Positions 25,399 through 34,364 of a DNA stretch of 64,000 nt are shown here, one piece after another. The notes under the pieces are model-generated. The model saw nothing but the letters and a program-made list of their open reading frames with translations. It had not been told where the DNA came from and made no database searches. Source of the stretch: Latescibacteria bacterium UBA6620 (GTDB lineage Bacteria; Latescibacterota; UBA2968); NCBI GenBank assembly GCA_002433075.1, contig DJHM01000041.1, positions 1-64,000 on the forward strand, read 5' to 3'. How positions within the stretch are numbered: the first letter of the stretch is position 1; every line of letters starts with the position of its first letter. The position numbers and the translations under genes were made by a program.

Positions 25399-27326
25399 CG
25401 AAACGCGCCTTCCTCATCGGCCTGCTCATGTCGATTCTCGTGAGCCTCTGGCCGACTTACTCCACCTACGTCATCCAATCCATCCGGGCGGACTACGCCC
25501 ACATTTCGACGGCACTGCTCATCCCTCTCGTCCCGCTGCTTCTGATCAACCGAGCCCTCTCGGAAAGATTCCGCCTCACCGGATCCGAGCTGATCGTCAT
25601 CGTCTCAATGGGCATGGTCGCCGCGCTCTCTCAAGGCGAGTATCTGACCGCGTATTTTCTGGGCGTGGTCAGCGCGCCCGCCTACTTCGCGTCGGCGGAG
25701 AACGGTTGGGCGGAAGCCCTGCTCACACGGATGCCCTCCTGGACGATCGTTGAGGAACACAAAGCCGTCGTCGCATTCTACGAGGGTCTTCCCCACGACG
25801 CGGCCTTCCCCTGGTTCCAGTGGGCCATGCCCCTCCTCTGGTGGGGAATCCTGTTCGTAGCCATCACCCTCGCCAATCTCTTCATCGTCGTCATCTTTCG
25901 CCGCCAATGGACGGAACACGAGCGTCTCCCCTATCCGCTTGCAACCGGTCTTCTCGAGCTCACAGGCGAAGGCGACCAGCTCGGCACCCTCACCCGACTC
26001 TTCGCGAACCGGCGTTTTCAGGTCGGGTTTGCCATCGTCTTTCTCCCGTTCATCTGGGAGATCGCGTCCTGGTTCACAATCCTGATCCCGCCGATCCAGC
26101 CCACGACCGATCGCGTCCTCACGTTCGCCAGGGGTTTCCCGAATTTCATGTACAAGCTGAATCCGGTCACCATGGCTTTCGGCTATTTTACCGAGTCCAC
26201 GGTCCTGTTCAGCATCTGGTTTTTTTACGCCCTCTCCGTTCTTCAAGCCGGTACCCTCACCCGGTTTGGCTTCGAAATGGGCTCTCCAGATCTGTGGTGC
26301 GCCTTTCATCCGGCCCTGGGTTGGCAGAGCTTCGGAGGTCTGGTGGTCCTGGTCCTGTCCGGCCTATGGGTCGGCAGGGACCACCTCTATTCGGTTTTCC
26401 GCAAGGCTTTCAAGGGAGATCCCCAGGTCGACGATACCGAAGAGATTGTCAGCTATCGGGGCGCCGTCTTCGGGCTGATCGGTTGCACACTTTACTGTGT
26501 GTTCTTCTTCTGGCACGCGGGCATGCCCTTGCTCCCGGTTCTGGCCTTCTGGTTCGCAACCGCCGTCCTCTACCTTGGATTGGCGAGAATCATCGTCGAA
26601 ACCGGCCTCATCTTCATGCGCACGCCGATCACCGCCCAGGCGTTTACGTGGCACCTGTTCGGCCTCCCCGATCTGGGACCTGCCGGGGCCGCAGCCATCG
26701 GGCTGAGTTATTCCTTTTTCGCCGATGGCAAAACCTTCGGCATCACGACGATCGCCCACGTCCCCCGTCTTGGCATGGGCATTCGGCGAGAACGCCGACG
26801 TCTGATCTCGCCGACCATCACGATCGCTTTTATCCTGGGTACGCTCGCCGTATGGATCTACACCCTGTATGAAGGCAATTACGGCGTCGGGAGTTACAAC
26901 TTCGGCAGCGTCAGCTTCAACGGCTCTGGTGACGGTGCCGCCGGCATCTGGGCAGCCGTAGCCGGACGCGTTCAGACCGCCGAGTTTGCCACGGACTGGA
27001 AACGGCTTGGTTGGATGGGGTTCGGCATGGTATTCACGCTGCTCTTGACCTTCCTTCGTCATCGATTCCCCGGCTTCAAACTTCACCCCCTCGGGTTTGC
27101 CATATCCGCATCCGGTGTGATGATGCAGAGTTTCGTGTCCCTGTTCGCCGTCTGGCTCGCCAAGGTGCTGATTCTTCGAATCGGGGGTCTCGCTACTTAT
27201 CGCCGAAACATTCCCCTTTTCATGGGGTTTCTGATGGGATATCTGGCCGCGATGGCCCTCATCATCGTCGTCGACTTCATCTGGTTCAAGGGTCAGGGCA
27301 AGGGGATGTACATGAACGGATGGTAG
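25395..27326 (+). CDS. DUF6785-type polytopic membrane protein, paralogue 2
   Basis: A 643-residue membrane protein, start GTG 25395 overlapping the amidase stop. It begins MTKRAFLIGLLMSILVSLWPTY, already in the first membrane segment, and has at least 12 hydrophobic segments. Shared with the 1538 protein: LWPTY, RADYAHIS, PSWT, AFYEGLPHDAAFPW, ETGLIFMRTPITAQAFTWHL, LGPAGA, ADGKTF, AHVPRL and HPLGF. Function is uncharacterised as far as I know. Being coupled to two amidases and a flavoprotein, it is best explained as the uptake system for their substrate. A membrane enzyme cannot be excluded. Confidence 0.82.
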   Translation: MTKRAFLIGLLMSILVSLWPTYSTYVIQSIRADYAHISTALLIPLVPLLLINRALSERFRLTGSELIVIVSMGMVAALSQGEYLTAYFLGVVSAPAYFASAENGWAEALLTRMPSWTIVEEHKAVVAFYEGLPHDAAFPWFQWAMPLLWWGILFVAITLANLFIVVIFRRQWTEHERLPYPLATGLLELTGEGDQLGTLTRLFANRRFQVGFAIVFLPFIWEIASWFTILIPPIQPTTDRVLTFARGFPNFMYKLNPVTMAFGYFTESTVLFSIWFFYALSVLQAGTLTRFGFEMGSPDLWCAFHPALGWQSFGGLVVLVLSGLWVGRDHLYSVFRKAFKGDPQVDDTEEIVSYRGAVFGLIGCTLYCVFFFWHAGMPLLPVLAFWFATAVLYLGLARIIVETGLIFMRTPITAQAFTWHLFGLPDLGPAGAAAIGLSYSFFADGKTFGITTIAHVPRLGMGIRRERRRLISPTITIAFILGTLAVWIYTLYEGNYGVGSYNFGSVSFNGSGDGAAGIWAAVAGRVQTAEFATDWKRLGWMGFGMVFTLLLTFLRHRFPGFKLHPLGFAISASGVMMQSFVSLFAVWLAKVLILRIGGLATYRRNIPLFMGFLMGYLAAMALIIVVDFIWFKGQGKGMYMNGW

Positions 27327-27402
27327 GCGGGAAGCCCCGATCGGTTTCACTTGGTTCGGACAACGATCGTGAAGCATCTTGATACAGGAGGCAGGAAAAC
27401 CT

Positions 27403-28572
27403 ATGCAATCAAATCTCGACAGCAAGGCCCCGCCAGGCAGAATCGAAAACCTGCTGCGCCCTGAAGTCCTGGATGCGTTCGATCGCGAGACGTTCGAGCG
27501 CGAAGGATACTGGGTGTGGGAAAACGTCCTGACGGATGAAGGTCGGGCACAGTGGACGAAGAGCCTGACGCAGCTACAGGCCATGAACGACGCCATCGTC
27601 AGGGACACGGATTGGGGAGCGATCGATTTCGGAGCGAGGGGGCTGGAACCGCCGGATCCCGAAAAGATCACACCCGAGTTCCTCGAGACGTGCTGCGGGG
27701 GATCCGAGCAGATGAAGTTCGTGCAGCGGGGTCTGCGGGATTACATGCGGATACACGGGATGCTTGGCCCCGAACCCTCACTCGTAGCGAACGGTTTCGA
27801 ATCACAGGGCATGTTTCCCGAATACTGGCCCGCTGGATACGACGACTTCATCCTCAACGCGACCACCGCCCACCCGCAGATGATGGAGCTATTCGGTAAG
27901 ATTCTTGGCCCCGGCTTCCTGCTCGATCACGTCATCATGCTCAATCGGTCGCCCGGGTCCGTGGGCCGGCGGTGGCACGCACACCCCTACCGGCAGGGAC
28001 AACACGAAGTCGAAGATGTCATCGGCACGGACAAGTCCCTCACGAAAGAATACCTTCACCAGCAGTGCGTTCGCACACTCTGCTACCCAGAAGGCGCCAC
28101 GAGTGAACAGGGAGGCGAGTTTGCCATCATACCCGGCGCGCATCTCTACCGCATCCCATTCAAGTGGAGCACTACACGGACCGACTACGACATCGAGATG
28201 GAATCCGACTGGCTACCCGGGAAGATTCACGCGTTCACTGGGGAGCCCCTGAGGATCGAGCGCCTGTCGCTTCCGCCGGGCAGCATGGTTTCATTCGGCC
28301 ATCATATGCCCCACCACGTCGGTCATCGAAATGACGATGCGAATGTCCGGTGGGGCCTGCTGATGGCTTTCCGGACACCCGATCCCACTGCCCAGCCGAA
28401 CGACATCAAAATTGAGTGGCAACGCGCCGGTGTTCGGCAGAGCGTGCTCGGCCCGATTTCGACGAGGTGGAATGAGTCGGCACCCGTCCATTGGGCTGAA
28501 CGGATGGACGCTGAGGGAAGGTTGTCAGAAAGTTGTCGGCGCCTGCTGGAGGCGGACAAGCCGATTGGGTAG
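27403..28572 (+). CDS. PhyH-like protein with His-x-His instead of His-x-Asp
   Basis: A 389-residue protein; AGGAGG at 27386-27391 points to the ATG at 27403 rather than the TTG at 27379. The fold signature of the PhyH family is present: EREGYWVWENVLTDE at the N-terminus, HVIMLNRSPGS before the iron site, GEFAIIPGAH, and a distal HHVGHR. The iron motif reads RRWHAHPYR, so the usual His-x-Asp is His-x-His. Either the metal site is altered (as in halogenases or other ligand-swapped relatives) or the protein is not a classical 2-oxoglutarate oxygenase. It is longer than the other three PhyH proteins here (about 260-305 residues). Confidence 0.7.
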   Translation: MQSNLDSKAPPGRIENLLRPEVLDAFDRETFEREGYWVWENVLTDEGRAQWTKSLTQLQAMNDAIVRDTDWGAIDFGARGLEPPDPEKITPEFLETCCGGSEQMKFVQRGLRDYMRIHGMLGPEPSLVANGFESQGMFPEYWPAGYDDFILNATTAHPQMMELFGKILGPGFLLDHVIMLNRSPGSVGRRWHAHPYRQGQHEVEDVIGTDKSLTKEYLHQQCVRTLCYPEGATSEQGGEFAIIPGAHLYRIPFKWSTTRTDYDIEMESDWLPGKIHAFTGEPLRIERLSLPPGSMVSFGHHMPHHVGHRNDDANVRWGLLMAFRTPDPTAQPNDIKIEWQRAGVRQSVLGPISTRWNESAPVHWAERMDAEGRLSESCRRLLEADKPIG

Positions 28573-28697
28573 AAGAGATCCTAACCGTGCGTCAGCCACC
28601 GATCTTCCCGAGTAGGCGAGTCAGGCCGAGCATTGTTTAGCTGTCAGACAACTGATCGGTCGCCATATCGAGAGGTGATCGGTTTCTAGCACGCAGA

Positions 28698-28731
28698 CCG
28701 GCCGCCCTTCGACTGCCCTCAGGGTGACCGG
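28698..28731 (-). repeat. Spacer repeat family D, copy 1 (inverted)
   Basis: The reverse complement reads CCGGTCACCCTGAGGGCAGT followed by CGAAGGGCGGCC. This matches 53056-53089 (CGGTCACCCTGAGCGCAGTC and on) except for one or two bases, in opposite orientation. It is a short interspersed element of the common CCCTGAGC-CGAAGGG type. The rest of the 196-base spacer 28573-28768 shows no gene. Confidence 0.65.
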
Positions 28732-28768
28732 TGGTTGATCATTGACGCAACCCCGAAGGAAAAGGCGA

Positions 28769-29689
28769 ATGGCTCTTACCGAAGATCAGAAAGCCGACTT
28801 TTTCCGCGAAGGCTACATCGTCGTGCGTGACCTGCTGACGGAGAACGAACTCGCAACCCTCCGTGAGCGGTACACGGCGCTGGTCACCGGCCAGGTCGCC
28901 ACCTATCCGTCGAAACACGTGTCGGTCCGAGAGGTCGAAGGCCGGGCCGCACACGGGAAAGCCCATCGTCCCCCGGACAGGGAGGCCTCGATCCGCCAGG
29001 GGCCCCATCACGATCGCCGCGGAACCCAGGTCTATCCGCGCGGCGAGGATGACTTCGTCGACCAGCGGCAGACGCCCGTCGAGAACCCAATCGATGCCGT
29101 GACCAAGGTCAATCTACCGAGTCGGTATGACAACGCTTTCGAGGAGATTGTTCGATCGCCCAAGGTCGTCGACGTCATCGAAGACCTGATGGGCCCGAAC
29201 ATCAAGCTCTACTACGACCAGGTCTTCGCCAAACCTCCCTTCGACAAGGCCAACCGGTACCACCAGGACTCGGTTTTCTGGAAGTTCTTTGCTTCCAACT
29301 TCCAGATCACGTGTCAGGTCTTGCTGGACGATGCCACGACGGACAACGGGTGCGTCCGTGTCATCCCCGGCAGCCACCGATTCGGGCTGATCGACTGGGA
29401 TCATCTTCCCCATATCCTGACCGAAGATCTCCTCGAACAGGAAGTCGCCCTCCCCCTGAATGCGGGTGACGCAACCTTCCATCACAGTCTGACGCTGCAC
29501 TGCAGCGGACCGAACAGAAAACCAACCCGACGGCGGGGCTGGTCGATCCACTATGTCTCCGCGGATACCCGGTACATCGGTTCCCCCGAAGAGACCGACA
29601 AAGTCAAGGAACTCGACATCCTGGTCGGGCCTGAACCCGTCAACGGGTGGCCTCTGATCCGGGGACGCGAATTCCCACACTGCATTTGA
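28769..29689 (+). CDS. Phytanoyl-CoA dioxygenase (PhyH) family protein
   Basis: A 306-residue oxygenase-like protein. AGGAAAAGG precedes the ATG at 28769 (MALTEDQKADFFREGYIVV). A TTG at 28742 is open too. RYHQDSVFW holds the iron His-x-Asp, CVRVIPGSHR the signature, HHSLTLHCSGPN the distal His, and RRRGWSIHYV the 2-oxoglutarate Arg region. Residues about 50-95 are rich in Arg, His and Pro and hard to align with other members. CocE follows 12 bases on, so the two are probably co-transcribed. A hydroxylase for a small substrate is expected; specificity is unknown. Confidence 0.82.
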   Translation: MALTEDQKADFFREGYIVVRDLLTENELATLRERYTALVTGQVATYPSKHVSVREVEGRAAHGKAHRPPDREASIRQGPHHDRRGTQVYPRGEDDFVDQRQTPVENPIDAVTKVNLPSRYDNAFEEIVRSPKVVDVIEDLMGPNIKLYYDQVFAKPPFDKANRYHQDSVFWKFFASNFQITCQVLLDDATTDNGCVRVIPGSHRFGLIDWDHLPHILTEDLLEQEVALPLNAGDATFHHSLTLHCSGPNRKPTRRRGWSIHYVSADTRYIGSPEETDKVKELDILVGPEPVNGWPLIRGREFPHCI

Positions 29690-29701
29690 AAGAGCTCTGC
29701 G

Positions 29702-31447
29702 ATGGCAAATCTCTCCCAGCCGACCTTCGAAACGTCACACACCAAGAACGTCGAGATCCCGATGCGGGACGGCACGATCCTGCGGGCGAACATCACCCGC
29801 CCCGTCGCCGAAGGGCAATACCCCGCTCTCGTCGAACGCACCCCCTACAACAAGGAGGGCGGATCCGAGGTCGGTGTCGGGTCACCCGACTATTTCGCGC
29901 AGCGCGGCTATGCGGTCATCATTCAGGATGTGCGGGGGCGGTTCGCATCCGACGGCGACTTCTATCCCTTTCGGGACGACGGGGCGGGCCTCAACCGGGA
30001 CGGCTACGACACGATCGAGTGGATCGCGGCCCAGCCCTGGTGTGACGGCAGCGTGGGAACGATCGGAGGCTCCTATTCGGGCGCCACGCAGTATCGCAAT
30101 CTATTGAGCCGTCCCCCGCACCTGCGCGCCTCCTACGTCCGCGAATCTTCCGCCGACTACCTGAGAGAGTGGGTCTATCGTGACGGGGCCTTCGAGCTCG
30201 CGTTCAACACGGCCTGGGCCCAGAACGTAACCCTGACGAACATCGGCCATCTCGTTGGAGCCGATGACGTCGAGCGACAACGAACTCACCAGGAACAGGT
30301 TAAAGCCGAGATCGAAGACTGGTACGGTCGGCTTCCAATCTATCCCTGCCCGTTCATGACAGGCCTGAGCGATTGGTTCAACGACTGGCTGGAGCAACCC
30401 GAAGACGGACCGTACTGGTCGCAGTTCAACATCGACCCGTATCACGATCAGGTCGTCACGCCCGTTTACCATCTGGGCGGATGGTTTGACATCTTCCTCG
30501 CAGGGACGCTCAAGAACTACGCCGGCATACGACGACGGGGACGGACCGCGGAAGCGCGACAATCTCAAAAGCTCATCGTGGGACCCTGGATCCACGGACC
30601 CGGCAACATCGACGCCCAAGTCGTGGGCGAGCACGACTTCGGTCCCGACGCCCGTCGTGATTTCAACGGAATCCGTCTTCCCTGGTTCGATCACTGGCTC
30701 AAAGGAACGGACACGGGTGTCATGGAGAATGCGCCGGTCCATCTCTTCGTCATGGGACGAAACGCGTGGCGAACGGCCGACGACTGGCCGCTTCCCGACA
30801 CGCAATACACCAACTATTACTTTCACGACGGCGCCAGCGGATCGATCGAGTCCATCAACGACGGGACGCTTTCGCCTGCACCGCCCAAGACGAGCGAGAA
30901 CCCCGACAGCTTTGTCTACGACCCCTCTGATCCTGTACCCGGCATCGGAGGCAATACGCTGAACATCCCGGGAGGCGTGTTCGACCAGCGTCCATCCGAC
31001 GTCCGCTGCCTGACCTACACGTCGGAGCCGTTAGCCGAAGAACTCGAAGTGACCGGACCCGTCAGGGCCATCCTGCACGGACTGTCCTCGGCACCCGACA
31101 CCGACTGGGTCGTGCGGCTCATCGACGTCCATCCCGACGGGTATGCGCGAAACGTGTGTGACGGTATCCTCAGGGCCCGCTATCGGAACTCCTTCGCCCA
31201 TCCCGAACGGCTCGATCCAGGCAAGGTCTATCGCTACGAAATCGACCTCTGGGGCACAAGCAATGCGTTCCAGCCCGGCCACCGGATTCGTGTGACGGTC
31301 ACGAGCAGCTGTTTTCCCCGATTCGATCGTAACCTGAACACCGGTGGACCGATTCACCGTGAGGCATCGGGACAGGTGGCCATCAACACCGTCTTCCACG
31401 ACAACCTCCGTCCCTCGCACATCGTCCTTCCTGTCATCCCTGGATGA
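29702..31447 (+). CDS. CocE/NonD family alpha/beta hydrolase
   Basis: A 581-residue serine hydrolase, ATG start, no signal peptide. IPMRDGTILRANITRP opens the catalytic domain; QDVRGRFASDGDF and DGYDTIEW follow. The nucleophile is Ser124 in GGSYSG, the Asp lies in LGGWFDIFL and the His in GPWIHGPG. The C-terminal jelly roll ends GHRIRVTVTSSCFPRF. It pairs with the PhyH gene upstream. Substrates in this family range from acylated antibiotics to cocaine and X-Pro peptides; none can be assigned here. Confidence 0.88.
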   Translation: MANLSQPTFETSHTKNVEIPMRDGTILRANITRPVAEGQYPALVERTPYNKEGGSEVGVGSPDYFAQRGYAVIIQDVRGRFASDGDFYPFRDDGAGLNRDGYDTIEWIAAQPWCDGSVGTIGGSYSGATQYRNLLSRPPHLRASYVRESSADYLREWVYRDGAFELAFNTAWAQNVTLTNIGHLVGADDVERQRTHQEQVKAEIEDWYGRLPIYPCPFMTGLSDWFNDWLEQPEDGPYWSQFNIDPYHDQVVTPVYHLGGWFDIFLAGTLKNYAGIRRRGRTAEARQSQKLIVGPWIHGPGNIDAQVVGEHDFGPDARRDFNGIRLPWFDHWLKGTDTGVMENAPVHLFVMGRNAWRTADDWPLPDTQYTNYYFHDGASGSIESINDGTLSPAPPKTSENPDSFVYDPSDPVPGIGGNTLNIPGGVFDQRPSDVRCLTYTSEPLAEELEVTGPVRAILHGLSSAPDTDWVVRLIDVHPDGYARNVCDGILRARYRNSFAHPERLDPGKVYRYEIDLWGTSNAFQPGHRIRVTVTSSCFPRFDRNLNTGGPIHREASGQVAINTVFHDNLRPSHIVLPVIPG

Positions 31448-31559
31448 ACACTCAGGATCCAGGCCATCCCTGCCGAACCAACATCGGAATCCACCCTATC
31501 CCAACGTGGAATCCTTATCATGCCTCTCGTTAAGCTCGGCCCATCTCAGAGGAGGTACC

Positions 31560-32606
31560 GTGGCAGACACGAAAAGTCACCCCCAGATCGCAGATGGCTT
31601 GGACCGCGACCCTGCCGGCTTCTGGCAGCCCGAGCGAGGCGCAGCCCCTCCCAATCCAGTGTTCGACTGGCCACCTCGCCCTCTCGCTGCGCTCAAGTGG
31701 CTCTACAACTATTTCTTCCCCTGGAACCTCCTCTACATGGCGATCGCCACAGCGACCTGGCTCTACTGGCAACCGGCGCTGTCACGGTGTGTGGAGTTCC
31801 GCGCCGACTGGATCCTGGAAATGTTCATCCGCAATGTAGTCATGCTCATCGTCATCGCGGGTGCCTGGCACGTCTACTTCTGGGGCTCAAAACGACAGGG
31901 CATGAAATACAAGTACACGACCGACTGGATGGCGACCGACAGTCGGAAGTTCACGTGGGGAAGCCAGCTGGCGGAGAACGTCTTCTATAGTTGCGTCAGT
32001 GGAGGCATCATCTGGACCGCCTACGAAGTCCTGATGATGTGGGCCTACGCAAATGGCACGATCCCTTATCTGGATCCTCGCGAGCATCCGATCTACTTCG
32101 GGCTCATGCTCTGCAGTATCCAGCTCTGGCGGGTATTCCATTTCTACTGGGCGCACCGCATCACCCACTGGCCGATCCTCTACAAATCCGCTCACTATCT
32201 ACATCATCGAAACATCAACGTCGGGCCGTGGTCCGGGTTGTCGATGCACCCCATCGAACACATCATCTACTTCAGCTGCATCCTCCTCCACTGGATCGTG
32301 CCTTCACATCCGATCCACGTGCTGATGAACGCACAACACGCCGCCTTCACCCCAGCCCAGGGCCACGTCGGTTTCGAGAAACTCGTGCTCAAAGGCGAAC
32401 GGGGATTTGGAGCCGCTTCATATTTCCACCAGCTCCATCATCGCTACTTCGAGTGCAATTACGGCGAGTCGGACTTTCCGTTCGACAAATGGTTCGGCAC
32501 GCATCACGACGGATCAGAAGCCTCTCACGCGGCGATGCGAGAAAAGCGGAAAGCCGCCCACAACATTGACGTCGACAAAGATGTCCCCGAACCCGCCAAC
32601 GCCTGA
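31560..32606 (+). CDS. Sterol desaturase / fatty acid hydroxylase family membrane protein
   Basis: A 348-residue integral membrane di-iron oxygenase. The GTG at 31560 follows AGAGGAGG; the frame is open upstream but that part encodes spacer. The His clusters are HRITH (199-203), HYLHH (212-216) and HQLHH (290-294), matching the family's HxxxH and HxxHH motifs; H235 in the SMHPIEH segment adds another. Four or so hydrophobic segments lie around residues 55-75, 85-110, 145-165 and 225-250. It would hydroxylate or desaturate a lipid or hopanoid-like molecule at the membrane. It is the only lipid-type enzyme in this stretch and may be unrelated to the catabolic neighbours. Confidence 0.85.
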   Translation: MADTKSHPQIADGLDRDPAGFWQPERGAAPPNPVFDWPPRPLAALKWLYNYFFPWNLLYMAIATATWLYWQPALSRCVEFRADWILEMFIRNVVMLIVIAGAWHVYFWGSKRQGMKYKYTTDWMATDSRKFTWGSQLAENVFYSCVSGGIIWTAYEVLMMWAYANGTIPYLDPREHPIYFGLMLCSIQLWRVFHFYWAHRITHWPILYKSAHYLHHRNINVGPWSGLSMHPIEHIIYFSCILLHWIVPSHPIHVLMNAQHAAFTPAQGHVGFEKLVLKGERGFGAASYFHQLHHRYFECNYGESDFPFDKWFGTHHDGSEASHAAMREKRKAAHNIDVDKDVPEPANA

Positions 32607-32711
32607 GAAGCCTCAGGGCAGCCTCCTTCGCCGAAATGGCTTCCGCTTTCGCCCTCCAGGCTATGGCGGGCATGTCGGCGGCCAAGGAGATCGCGGAGCT
32701 CGCAAAGGTAA

Positions 32712-32766
32712 CGTTGGACCAGGGTCCGTTCGTGTCTTTCGTGTGTTTCGTGGTTCTCTTTTCTTG
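32712..32766. repeat. CGTGT/TTTCGTG-type spacer element
   Basis: The spacer 32607-32774 contains TCCGTTCGTGTCTTTCGTGT followed by GTTTCGTGGTTCTC. It is similar in style to the right arm of the 11510-11654 inverted repeat and to elements common in the spacers of many environmental genomes. A second block, CCAGGCTATGGCGGGCATG near 32658, resembles the reverse complement of GCCCGCCATAGCC near 40408. No gene is seen here. Confidence 0.5.
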
Positions 32767-32774
32767 GACTCTAC

Positions 32775-34034
32775 ATGAAAATCACAGACATCGAAGTCAT
32801 CCCCCTCCGGATCCCCTACGAGGAGCGGATCCGCAAGGCCTTCTATCATTTCGCGATGACGGAAGCGCATACGGTCTACAAGTTCCAAACGGACACGGGA
32901 CTCATCGGTCTGGGTGAGAACGTCGGCACACCGTTCGATCAGGACCTGCTCGATCCGTATCTGGGCACGAATCCGTTCGATCACGTCATGGGGACCGGTC
33001 TTTTCAACCTCGACATGGCCTGCTACGACCTGATGGGGAAACACCTCGGGATTCCGGCGTGGAAAGTGATGGGGCAACAGCGTCGGGAGTGGGTCAGTAT
33101 GGGATGGTGGATGCCGTGTATGTCACCCGAAGATTCTGCGGCGGAGATCGAGGTTGCAGCGGAGAGAGGCTACCGCGGACTCAAGTGCAAGGCCCGCGCC
33201 TTTTACGACGTGGTCGAGTGCGCCCGGGCCATGCAGGAAGCGGCCCCCGTCGACTTCCGGGTCGAATTCGATTTCAACGGGGCGCTGATCAACGTAGAAA
33301 AAGCCCTCCCGATTCTCCGTGAACTGGAGAACATCCCCGTCGTCAAGGGGATCGAAGAGCCTATCTTCGCGCACGACATCGAAGGGTGGCGTCGTCTCCA
33401 CAACGAAGTCCGCATCCCCTTCTATCTGCACGGCGTCGGTACGGTTCTCGACGGCCCCGTTCGTCAACCTTCGGGACCCTGGAACGGGCTCCGCGCGGGA
33501 GACTTCGACGGCGCCCTTTGCAGCCACGAAAACGTTCGGAACGCACTGGCCGCATCCTGGGCTTTCGCCGCCGCCAACACACCCATCCTGCTCCAATATG
33601 TGGGAACGGGTATCACGGCGGCTTTCGCCTGCCAGCTGGGTGCCGTCATGCATACGGCGACGTTGCCCGGAGTCACGGCGAGCCACTCCTACGAAGACGA
33701 CCTCATCGTCGACGCGCATCCTGTTCAGCGGGGGTTCATGAAGGTTCCCGAAGGTCCCGGCCTGGGAGTGGAACTCGATGAGGACGCCGTTGCACGATAT
33801 CGAGACACTCCGGAGATGAAGTGGCCTCGGCACTATTCCGTCGTCAAACTTCCCGGCGGAGTCGAACACTGCTATCAAAGCCTTCAGCAGGCCGAACGGC
33901 TGATGAAGCTTGGCGTGGATGAGTCCTTCGCACCCGGTGCGCGGCTCGAAGAGTGTGAGGATGACGGGAGCGAGGCGTTCGACCGAATCTGGGCGGCACT
34001 ACAGGAAAAAGACGGGCCGATCTGGGAGACCTGA
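32775..34034 (+). CDS. Enolase-superfamily enzyme (mandelate racemase/muconate lactonizing type)
   Basis: A 419-residue protein, ATG start, MKITDIEVIPLRIP opening as in most members. The capping domain runs to about residue 125. The barrel has the general-base motif Lys-x-Lys (Lys137 and Lys139 in LKCKAR), then FDFNG (first metal ligand Asp), IEEPI (Glu) and a later barrel strand. The C-terminus is extended by about 40 residues beyond the usual GLGVELDEDAV closing motif. Likely reaction: acid-sugar dehydration or racemisation starting with proton abstraction alpha to a carboxylate, with Mg2+. The substrate is not determined. It is spaced 330 bases from the next enolase-like gene. Confidence 0.85.
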   Translation: MKITDIEVIPLRIPYEERIRKAFYHFAMTEAHTVYKFQTDTGLIGLGENVGTPFDQDLLDPYLGTNPFDHVMGTGLFNLDMACYDLMGKHLGIPAWKVMGQQRREWVSMGWWMPCMSPEDSAAEIEVAAERGYRGLKCKARAFYDVVECARAMQEAAPVDFRVEFDFNGALINVEKALPILRELENIPVVKGIEEPIFAHDIEGWRRLHNEVRIPFYLHGVGTVLDGPVRQPSGPWNGLRAGDFDGALCSHENVRNALAASWAFAAANTPILLQYVGTGITAAFACQLGAVMHTATLPGVTASHSYEDDLIVDAHPVQRGFMKVPEGPGLGVELDEDAVARYRDTPEMKWPRHYSVVKLPGGVEHCYQSLQQAERLMKLGVDESFAPGARLEECEDDGSEAFDRIWAALQEKDGPIWET

Positions 34035-34364
34035 GGACCGGTATCTTCGGGTAGGGGCCACGGCCCACCTTCGCCAGGGCTGCGGTGAGGTAGACATGCC
34101 GTGGCCAACGAAACCAACAGCGTCGATTTCGCCCCTGTGCCCGCACGACGAAGGTCTTTTCGCACGCAGGACGGTTCACGAACCGTCCCTACGGCCATTG
34201 GTTTTCGTGACGGGAATGCCTCCACCATCACGCCGTTGTCCTGCGGGATCCCGACCCAGGCCCGCCGTCATCCGTCCCCGCCTTTCGATGCTTGCTGGAC
34301 CCCAGCCCTATGACCATCATGGACCCTTCGACGGTCGATCGCACCGTAACCCCTGGAGGCTTCC
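34035..34364. other. Gene-free spacer with hairpins
   Basis: 330 bases with no convincing coding frame. It holds a GGCCACGG (34056-34063) / CCGTGGCC (34099-34106) inverted pair and a tight hairpin at 34169-34188 (stem GGACGGTT, loop CACG). The latter belongs to the common ACGGTTCACGAACCGT-type spacer repeats. The 3' end carries CTGGAGGCTTCC, the ribosome site of the next gene. I see no clear promoter. Confidence 0.6.

Noticed and set aside
26364..27671. 435-codon antisense frame across the second DUF6785 gene and the following PhyH gene
   Set aside because: Spans two clear genes on the other strand and encodes no recognisable domain.
28900..29110. Compensated frameshift in the PhyH gene at 28769
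   Set aside because: The stretch is rich in Arg, His and Pro, but the other frames do not give a better family match and the flanking motifs are all in one frame.
31344..31559. N-terminal extension of the fatty acid hydroxylase
   Set aside because: The open frame overlaps the end of the CocE gene; AGAGGAGG just before GTG 31560 and the family's usual start favour the shorter form.
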